The notes under the pieces are model-generated. The model was not told the DNA's origin. It ran no database searches and was given only the letters and a program-made list of their open reading frames with translations. Below are positions 1 through 4,321 of a stretch of DNA of 5,381 nucleotides, piece after piece; position 1 is the stretch's first letter; the number at the start of each line of letters is the position of its first letter. This DNA is from Clostridiales bacterium. GTDB lineage: Bacteria > Bacillota > Clostridia > Oscillospirales > Oscillospiraceae. Position numbers and translations under genes: made by a program. The stretch covers positions 1-5,381 of the forward strand of contig JAAYWX010000084.1 of the NCBI GenBank assembly GCA_012516225.1, given 5' to 3'.

Positions 1-105
1 ATAATTACATAAATAGAATTAACAAAAATTATATTTTTAATTTTTACATAATTGTCATAAATGATGTTAAATTCCGCTTTTTTATTGAATTTATTTTGCC
101 AATAC

Positions 106-138
106 TTTATACTATATAAGATATATGCACTATATAAT
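106..138 (+). promoter_or_regulatory. Probable promoter of the first LysR-type gene
   Basis: A perfect TATAAT hexamer lies at 133-138, which would place transcription start near 145 and give a leader of about 57 nt before the ATG at 202. No good -35 hexamer sits 17 bp upstream: the sequence there is TACTAT (110-115). A TTGCCA at 96-101 is too far from TATAAT, though it could serve another AT-rich -10 such as TATATG around 122-127. The 18-bp-spaced direct repeat ACTATATAA covers this region and could be a regulator site or just AT-rich simplicity. Only the presence of a -10-like element is seen; promoter activity is inferred. Confidence 0.4.
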
Positions 139-190
139 ATAAACAAACAGATATAAAATTCTGCGTTCTCCACTTTAATTTGTGCTTTTT

Positions 191-196
191 GGGAGG
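191..196 (+). promoter_or_regulatory. Ribosome binding site of first LysR gene
   Basis: GGGAGG lies 5 nt before the ATG at 202 and is a strong anti-Shine-Dalgarno match. It fixes the start codon of this regulator. Confidence 0.8.
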
Positions 197-201
197 ATAA
201 A

Positions 202-1143
202 ATGGATATAAGGGATTTACGGTATTTCTGCCTGACCGCAGAACTTGAGCATGTATCCAAGGCGGCGGAAAAACTTGGCATTGCACAGCCTTATTTAACA
301 AAAATCATTGGACAAATTGAAAATGAGTTTGGAATCGAGCTTTTTACAAAAGTCGGCAGAAAAATCAGGCTAAATAATTACGGAGAACTTTTTTATAAAA
401 ACGCGAAAAAAATTCTTGCGGACGTTGACAACTTGTATACGGAGATGGACTTTGTCCTGCAAAAGCAAATGCGCACAATCACTCTTATGTGCAATACTGA
501 GGCACATATGCACGGCATGCTGTCGGAGTTTCAGAAAAAGGATTCAAACTATGCGCTTAAACTTTTGAATACTACAAGAAAAGACATGATAGAGGCGCTT
601 GCAACCGGAGCAACGGATTTTGCGCTCTGCGACCCTATGATAGACGATGATCCCTGCAAGAATATTACCACTGAAATAATCTTTCGCGATATTGCCTGTG
701 TCCTTCTTCCTCCCTGTCACCCTATGCGTGGCAAAAAGGCAGTAAAATTCGAGGATCTTCAGGGAGAACGCCTTGTAACCAACCCTAAAGGCGGTGCAAT
801 GCGGACGCACGTTGACTATGTTTTTGATAAATATTCAGTACGTCCGAACATAGTCTGCGAAACTAACGATATAAATCTCATATTTCAAGCGGTCGGAAGC
901 GGGCTGGGGTACGCTTTTATCTCCTATTCCGTACTTGACAGATATCCGGAACTGCGGTCAAGCTGCATTGAAGTTGACAGTCCGGATAAGTTCGGATATA
1001 TGGGACTTAGTTATAACAGCATAAACATAGAAAACAGAAATATGAAGGATTTTCTGCAGTTTATAAGAAACTATTTCCGGTGCCTTCAGGAAAGAGTCGA
1101 TGAAGCGGAGAGAATCCGAAATGCGGCACTCTTAGATGCATAA
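202..1143 (+). CDS. LysR-family transcriptional regulator (copy 1)
   Basis: A 313-residue cytoplasmic DNA-binding regulator of the LysR family, about the normal family length of 290-330. Residues 1-60 form the winged helix-turn-helix, with the recognition region at about 20-40 (AAEKLGIAQPYLTKIIGQIE) followed by the family-typical ELF and GRKIRLN segments. A linker helix covers about 61-90, and a periplasmic-binding-protein-like effector domain runs from about 92 to 295, including the HPM and KFEDL segments usual in this fold. It is collinear with the next gene, with 41 of 61 identical residues in the DNA-binding domain, so the two are paralogs, probably from tandem duplication. The start is fixed by GGGAGG five bases upstream. 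The effector and targets cannot be read from sequence. The position beside a T-box-controlled CoA-ligase-type gene makes an organic-acid or aromatic effector a reasonable guess, no more. LysR proteins often autoregulate, and the AT-rich upstream repeats could be operator material. It probably shares a transcript with copy 2. Confidence 0.93.
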   Translation: MDIRDLRYFCLTAELEHVSKAAEKLGIAQPYLTKIIGQIENEFGIELFTKVGRKIRLNNYGELFYKNAKKILADVDNLYTEMDFVLQKQMRTITLMCNTEAHMHGMLSEFQKKDSNYALKLLNTTRKDMIEALATGATDFALCDPMIDDDPCKNITTEIIFRDIACVLLPPCHPMRGKKAVKFEDLQGERLVTNPKGGAMRTHVDYVFDKYSVRPNIVCETNDINLIFQAVGSGLGYAFISYSVLDRYPELRSSCIEVDSPDKFGYMGLSYNSINIENRNMKDFLQFIRNYFRCLQERVDEAERIRNAALLDA

Positions 1144-1202
1144 AGCGTATTATATAAACCAAGCAGCGGATCTTTTCCCCTTGCATTCAGCAGAATTCAA
1201 TC

Positions 1203-1207
1203 GGAGG
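1203..1207 (+). promoter_or_regulatory. Ribosome binding site of second LysR gene
   Basis: GGAGG lies 5 nt before the ATG at 1213, the same arrangement as copy 1. The 69-bp gap between the two LysR genes (1144-1212) shows no hairpin with a U-tract. A TATTATATAA stretch at 1148-1157 has no convincing -35 partner, so cotranscription from the upstream promoter is the simpler reading. Confidence 0.75.
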
Positions 1208-1212
1208 AACGT

Positions 1213-2121
1213 ATGGACATAAAAGATTTGCGCTATTTCTGCGTTACCGCAGAAAAGGAACATGTTACAAGAGCGGCGGAAAAACTCGGTGTTTCACAGC
1301 CTTTTTTAACCAGAACAATAGGAAACCTTGAAAAAGAAATTGGTTTTCCGCTTTTCGATAATGTGGGAAGAAAAATAAGGTTAAATGAAAATGGAGAAAA
1401 TTTTTATATCTACGCCAAAAAGGTGCTGACAGACTATTACGAACTTTACGATGTAATAGAAAAAATGCATAACAAGCGAGAGAAAAATATTAAAATTTTG
1501 TGCAATATCAGTCCTTTTTCGGCAGATATGATTATCGCATTTAAAAAACAGTATCCCAATTACACCATGTCAATAGAGTATGCCTCACCTAAAGAAATAA
1601 TCAATGCGTTGTCAATTGGCGAAGCAGATTATGCTTTCTGCTCTCCTCCTATAATTGATGACCCTTTAAAGGGCATAAAAACCGACTTGGTTTTCTGTGA
1701 AAAATGCTGTTTTCTTTTTCCGCCGGGGCATCCGCTGATTAAGAAAAAAGACATTACCTTTGAGGATTTGAAAGATCAACAGCTAATAACTACGCCCAAA
1801 GGATCAGGCCTGAGAACCAATATTGACAGAGTGTTTAAAAAATACGGGTTTTATCCGCAGATAGTATGTGAAACAAACGATATGAATATGATAATCGGCA
1901 GCGTCAAAAACGGAATAGGGTATTCTATAATCCCCCGCTGGATTTTACACAGCAACTCCGCTTTGAAGAAATATGCGGTGAACATTGATCTGCCGGAAGC
2001 CTGCGCGTACATAGGCATAAGCTATAATACTAATCCATCTGAAACAAACATTTGCCCAGATTTCGTTTCTTTTGCGACAAAATTTCTTGACAAGTTTAGC
2101 GGCGAAGCTTACGGGGAATAA
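1213..2121 (+). CDS. LysR-family transcriptional regulator (copy 2)
   Basis: A 302-residue LysR-type regulator. The N-terminal winged helix-turn-helix (about 1-60) contains AAEKLGVSQPFLTRTIGNLE at 21-40. The C-terminal effector-binding domain (about 93-292) keeps PPGHPL (170-175), FEDL (183-186), TPKGSGLRT (194-202) and VCETND (218-223). The last four segments have close counterparts at the same positions in copy 1, and the two proteins align without an evident gap to about residue 272. The recognition helices differ mainly by conservative changes (Y/F, K/R, A/S), so the two may bind overlapping DNA sites or form heteromers, while the effector domains have diverged more. It starts with a GGAGG site five bases upstream and ends 436 bp before the ligase gene, directly upstream of that gene's promoter and T-box. 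This makes it a natural candidate regulator of the ligase promoter, but no operator has been proven. The effector is unknown. Confidence 0.93.
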   Translation: MDIKDLRYFCVTAEKEHVTRAAEKLGVSQPFLTRTIGNLEKEIGFPLFDNVGRKIRLNENGENFYIYAKKVLTDYYELYDVIEKMHNKREKNIKILCNISPFSADMIIAFKKQYPNYTMSIEYASPKEIINALSIGEADYAFCSPPIIDDPLKGIKTDLVFCEKCCFLFPPGHPLIKKKDITFEDLKDQQLITTPKGSGLRTNIDRVFKKYGFYPQIVCETNDMNMIIGSVKNGIGYSIIPRWILHSNSALKKYAVNIDLPEACAYIGISYNTNPSETNICPDFVSFATKFLDKFSGEAYGE

Positions 2122-2124
2122 AAG

Positions 2125-2156
2125 GCTTAACGGCAACTTCTTAAGCGGTACGTTAA
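2125..2156. repeat. Overlapping short inverted repeats after LysR copy 2
   Basis: Two overlapping perfect 6-bp dyads are visible: GCTTAA (2125-2130) with TTAAGC (2141-2146), and TTAACG (2127-2132) with CGTTAA (2151-2156). They begin four bases after the stop codon of the second LysR gene. Neither is followed by a T-run, so they are weak terminator candidates at best. They could be mRNA 3'-end structure or regulator sites. Short dyads of this length can arise by chance. Confidence 0.35.
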
Positions 2157-2161
2157 ATGAA

Positions 2162-2186
2162 ATTTGTCGAAGCGGGCTTGACAAAT
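2162..2186. promoter_or_regulatory. Candidate operator: 7-bp dyad overlapping the -35 box
   Basis: ATTTGTC (2162-2168) and GACAAAT (2180-2186) form a perfect 7-bp inverted repeat with an 11-bp spacer. The right arm overlaps the TTGACA -35 hexamer (2178-2183) of the ligase promoter, so a protein bound here would compete with or contact RNA polymerase. The neighbouring LysR-type regulators are the obvious candidate binders, though the dyad does not match the simple T-N11-A LysR box exactly. As RNA it could also fold into a weak hairpin at the end of the LysR transcript, followed only by a short GTTTTC. Function is inferred. Confidence 0.4.
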
Positions 2187-2206
2187 GTTTTCAGCTATAT
2201 TATTAT
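2178..2206 (+). promoter_or_regulatory. Sigma-A type promoter of the T-box/ligase unit
   Basis: A perfect -35 hexamer TTGACA (2178-2183) is followed after exactly 17 bp by TATTAT (2201-2206), a five-of-six match to TATAAT. Transcription should start near 2212-2214, about 27 nt before the base of the T-box stem I. The position, strength and absence of another promoter closer to the ligase make this the most convincing promoter in the window. Confidence 0.8.
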
Positions 2207-2217
2207 AAAGAACATAC

Positions 2218-2227
2218 TGTTCGAACA
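2218..2227. promoter_or_regulatory. Perfect 10-bp palindrome TGTTCGAACA at the transcript start
   Basis: TGTTCGAACA is a perfect palindrome with no spacer, lying at about +5 to +15 relative to the predicted start. With no loop it cannot make an RNA hairpin, so any role would be as a DNA site for a dimeric protein. It may be a second operator of the ligase promoter or coincidence. Confidence 0.3.
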
Positions 2228-2473
2228 ACATATGAAAAAAGCTGTGATAAGGAAGAAGTAACCGTTATGCATCCGAACAGAAAGTTGCCGGTTTGATGAG
2301 AGGCGCACGGAAAGTTTCGGTGAATACATCCTTTAGCTGCGCGCTGAACGGGCTTATCCTCCCCAGTAGGATGCGACGTTTGACAAACGTTATTTTGTCA
2401 GCTCTTTGACCGGCGTTTAAATTGCGATGGAAGAGAGCTGCAGAGGCGGTTCGGCGCAAGCCGTCCGCAAACC

Positions 2474-2503
2474 AAGGTGGTACCGCGAAATGTTTTCGCC
2501 CTT
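2474..2503 (+). promoter_or_regulatory. T-box antiterminator with UGGU acceptor-binding bulge
   Basis: AAGG (2474-2477) pairs with CCTT (2500-2503), and GCG (2485-2487) pairs with CGC (2497-2499). Between them lies the canonical 7-nt bulge UGGUACC (2478-2484). UGGU would pair with a tRNA 3' end ACCA, that is, discriminator base A, as expected for bacterial tRNA-Tyr. The 3' strand (2497-2503) is also the 5' strand of the terminator, so the two structures are mutually exclusive. Confidence 0.92.
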
Positions 2504-2531
2504 CGGAAAATCCGAAGGGCGTTTTATTTTT
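2497..2531 (+). terminator. T-box intrinsic terminator
   Basis: The stem is CGCCCTTCGGA (2497-2507) with TCCGAAGGGCG (2511-2521), 11 perfect pairs and an AAA loop, or 10 pairs with a 5-nt loop. It is followed by a T-rich tract, TTTTATTTTT (2522-2531). It lies 27 nt before the ligase start codon and forms when tRNA-Tyr is charged. Confidence 0.93.
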
Positions 2532-2544
2532 GTTAAGGAAAATA

Positions 2545-2552
2545 AGGAGAGG
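2545..2552 (+). promoter_or_regulatory. Ribosome binding site of the ligase gene
   Basis: AGGAGAGG ends 5 nt before the ATG at 2558. It sits after the T-box terminator and outside both the terminator and antiterminator stems, which fits control at transcription rather than at translation initiation. Confidence 0.8.
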
Positions 2553-2557
2553 TCATT

Positions 2558-4219
2558 ATGCCTATTACGGAGTTCTTAGAGAGGAATGCAAGAGAGTTTC
2601 CGGAGGAAACCGCACTTGTTGAAATTAATCCGGAGCATGAGAACAGTGAGGCGAAAACTTCATGGAAGGAATTCGCCCTTGTAGAAATGAATTATCAGGA
2701 AAATACTTACCGCCGTGAAATAACATGGCAGGATTTTGACCGGCGGGCAAACCGTTTTGCCCATCTGCTGCTTGCCAACGGTGTAAAAAAAGGTGACAAA
2801 GTAGGAATACTTCTTATGAATTGCCTTGAATGGCTTCCCATATACTTTGGCGTTCTGAAATCGGGAGCGCTCGCCGTTCCTCTTAATTATAGATATACGG
2901 CGGAAGAAATAAAATATTGCCTTGACCTTGCAGACTGTTCACTTCTTGTGTTCGGAGATGAATTTATAGACCGCCTTTGCGATATAAAAGACGATATGCC
3001 CAAAATTAAAAAATTTTACTATGTCGGTTCAGACTGTCCGGAATGGGCGGAAAGCTACTATAAGTTCATGTTTTACTGTTCAAGCAGAAATCCAAGGATA
3101 GAAATCTCTGAAGATGATTTTGCTGCAATATATTTTTCTTCTGGCACGACAGGATTTCCAAAAGCTATTCTCCATAAGCACCGCAGCCTGACTCATTCGG
3201 CGGTTGCCGAACAGAAACACCACGGCCAGCAGAGAGGAGACTGCTTTTTATGTATGCCTCCGCTCTATCACACCGGCGCTAAAATGCATTGGTTCGGCAG
3301 TCTTATTTCAGGGAGTAAGGCTGTTTTGCTCCGCGGTATAAGCCCAAAATGGATTTTAAAAACAGCCGCTGAAGAGAAGGCAACAAATGTTTGGCTGCTT
3401 GTGCCTTGGGCGCAGGATATACTTGATTCGCTTGACAGAGGAGATATTAAGCTCTCCGATTATGACCTGTCCGCATGGCGGCTTATGCATATAGGAGCAC
3501 AGCCCGTCCCGCAGGCGCTTATAAACAGATGGAAAGAATATTTTCCAAATCATGATTATGACACAAATTACGGGCTGTCTGAGTCTATCGGTCCGGGCTG
3601 TGTCCACCTTGGGATTGAAAATACTCACAAAGTTGGTGCAATAGGAGTTGCCGGGTATGGCTGGGAAACAAAAATTGTCGATGCCGAAAAAAACGAAGTG
3701 CCGCAAGGGGAAGTCGGTGAACTTGCCGTTCGCGGTCCAGGCGTCATGACCTGCTATTATAAAAACGAGGAAGCCACGAGGGAATCCCTTTCGGACGACG
3801 GGTGGCTGTGGACCGGAGATATGGCGCGTATGGACGAAGACGGTTTTATCTGGCTTGTTGACAGGAAAAAGGACGTAATCATAATGGGCGGGGAAAATAT
3901 TTATCCGGTGCAGATAGAAGATTTCCTAAGGAAAAACGACAAAATCAAAGATTCTGCTGTCATAGGAAGACCGCATGAACGCCTTGGAGAAATTGCCTGC
4001 GCAATAATAGAACTGAAACCTGGCGTTTCGGCAACTGTTGACGAGATAAACGAGTTTTGTTCGGCGCTTCCGAGATATAAGCGCCCGCGAGAGATTATTT
4101 TTGACAAGGTACCGCGCAATCCTACGGGAAAAATCGAAAAGCCCCTGCTCCGCAAAAAATATGGCAGTCTTGATATAGTTTCTGCTCAAACAGGTCAGAT
4201 AGGTGTGCTGAAAAAATAA
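2558..4219 (+). CDS. Class I adenylate-forming enzyme (acyl/aryl-CoA ligase type)
   Basis: A 553-residue soluble ANL-superfamily enzyme that should activate a carboxylic acid with ATP to an acyl-adenylate and then most likely transfer it to coenzyme A. All core motifs are present: the phosphate-binding loop SSGTTGFPK (194-202), PPLYHTG (234-240), GAQPVP (313-318), YGLSES (338-343) with the Mg-binding Glu342, GWLWTGD (415-421) with ATP-ribose-binding Asp421, the hinge region DRKKD (435-439), GGENIYPVQIE (444-454), and NPTGK (521-525) with catalytic Lys525. There is no carrier-protein or condensation domain, so it is a stand-alone ligase. It is not PaaK-like. An extra segment of about 25 residues near 25-50 precedes the first ITWQDFD motif. 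The substrate cannot be read from the sequence. Because a tyrosine-type T-box controls it, an aryl acid linked to tyrosine supply is the favoured guess; fatty or branched-chain acids remain possible. The start is fixed by AGGAGAGG five bases upstream. It is monocistronic, ending at the hairpin at 4224. Confidence 0.9.
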   Translation: MPITEFLERNAREFPEETALVEINPEHENSEAKTSWKEFALVEMNYQENTYRREITWQDFDRRANRFAHLLLANGVKKGDKVGILLMNCLEWLPIYFGVLKSGALAVPLNYRYTAEEIKYCLDLADCSLLVFGDEFIDRLCDIKDDMPKIKKFYYVGSDCPEWAESYYKFMFYCSSRNPRIEISEDDFAAIYFSSGTTGFPKAILHKHRSLTHSAVAEQKHHGQQRGDCFLCMPPLYHTGAKMHWFGSLISGSKAVLLRGISPKWILKTAAEEKATNVWLLVPWAQDILDSLDRGDIKLSDYDLSAWRLMHIGAQPVPQALINRWKEYFPNHDYDTNYGLSESIGPGCVHLGIENTHKVGAIGVAGYGWETKIVDAEKNEVPQGEVGELAVRGPGVMTCYYKNEEATRESLSDDGWLWTGDMARMDEDGFIWLVDRKKDVIIMGGENIYPVQIEDFLRKNDKIKDSAVIGRPHERLGEIACAIIELKPGVSATVDEINEFCSALPRYKRPREIIFDKVPRNPTGKIEKPLLRKKYGSLDIVSAQTGQIGVLKK

Positions 4220-4223
4220 AAGA

Positions 4224-4270
4224 AAATCCCGCAAAACTTAAATTTGTTTTGCGGGATTTCTTTTCTTTTT
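4224..4270. terminator. Bidirectional terminator between ligase and aminotransferase
   Basis: A 14-bp perfect stem (4224-4237 with 4246-4259) encloses an 8-nt loop (4238-4245). On the + strand it is followed by a pyrimidine tract, CTTTTCTTTTT (4260-4270), ending the ligase transcript 4 nt after its stop codon. On the - strand the complement of the A-rich run at 4211-4226 supplies a U-rich tail, so the same hairpin can end the convergent aminotransferase transcript. Confidence 0.9.
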
Positions 4271-4321
4271 AATCGGTAATATAGGGAATATCCAAAGTTT
4301 TTCCTTCAGAGGTTTTATATA

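Larger units (their letters stand above)
1..201. other. AT-rich intergenic leader upstream of first LysR gene
   Basis: No gene is supported here. The stretch is extremely rich in A and T, with T-runs and A-runs in the first 50 bases, and ends in the ribosome binding site of the first LysR-type gene. It contains the probable promoter described separately and a 9-bp direct repeat (ACTATATAA at 111-119 and 129-137). The only reading frame crossing it lies on the - strand and is rich in Pro, Tyr and Ile with no ribosome binding site, so it was not accepted. Whether another gene ends or starts just left of the window cannot be seen. Confidence 0.6.
2240..2531 (+). ncRNA. T-box riboswitch, specifier UAC (tyrosine)
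   Basis: A complete T-box leader that senses tRNA aminoacylation and controls the downstream ligase by transcription attenuation. Stem I: the lower helix AAGGA (2249-2253) pairs with TCCTT (2329-2333). The specifier loop has AGAAGUA on the 5' side (2254-2260) and GAAUACA on the 3' side (2322-2328). It is closed above by ACCG (2261-2264) with CGGT (2318-2321). A further helix is TCCG (2272-2275) with CGGA (2308-2311). The AG bulge CAGAAAG (2278-2284) and distal loop GGUUUGAUGAGA (2290-2301) match the tRNA-elbow-binding module. The triplet before the purine at the loop's 3' end is UAC (2325-2327), a tyrosine codon. Middle helices include ATCCT/AGGAT (2356-2372), ACGTTT/AAACGT (2376-2390) and CAGCTCT/AGAGCTG (2399-2440). 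A stem III hairpin spans 2446-2468. The T-box core AAGGUGGUACCGCG occupies 2474-2487, followed by the terminator. Uncharged tRNA-Tyr should favour readthrough. Confidence 0.93.

Noticed and set aside
107..301. - strand 64-codon ORF across the LysR promoter and start
   Set aside because: It overlaps the well-supported LysR start and an AT-rich promoter, and shows no ribosome binding site or homology-like motif.
2125..2186. Inverted repeats after LysR copy 2 as a true intrinsic terminator
   Set aside because: None of the dyads is GC-rich and followed by a U-tract; readthrough into the T-box leader, where the T-box terminator acts, remains possible.
2232..2261. A 9-codon ORF (MKKAVIRKK) at the start of the T-box leader, possible leader peptide
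   Set aside because: No ribosome binding site precedes its ATG, it contains no tyrosine or regulatory codon run, and its sequence is fully explained by stem I of the T-box.
2072..2622. Open reading frames on both strands across the gap between LysR copy 2 and the ligase (2072-2296 +, 2265-2459 -, 2422-2622 +)
   Set aside because: They overlap promoter and T-box RNA structure, lack ribosome binding sites and have unprotein-like compositions; they are chance frames in structured RNA.
2558..4219. Nonribosomal peptide synthetase adenylation domain
   Set aside because: The adenylation core is present, but there is no carrier-protein or condensation domain in the protein or its neighbours, so a free-standing CoA-ligase-type enzyme is more likely.
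3356..4234. - strand ORFs inside the ligase gene (3356-3706, 3901-4155, 3926-4234)
   Set aside because: They are antisense shadows of a gene with complete ANL motifs and have no recognisable domain or ribosome binding site.
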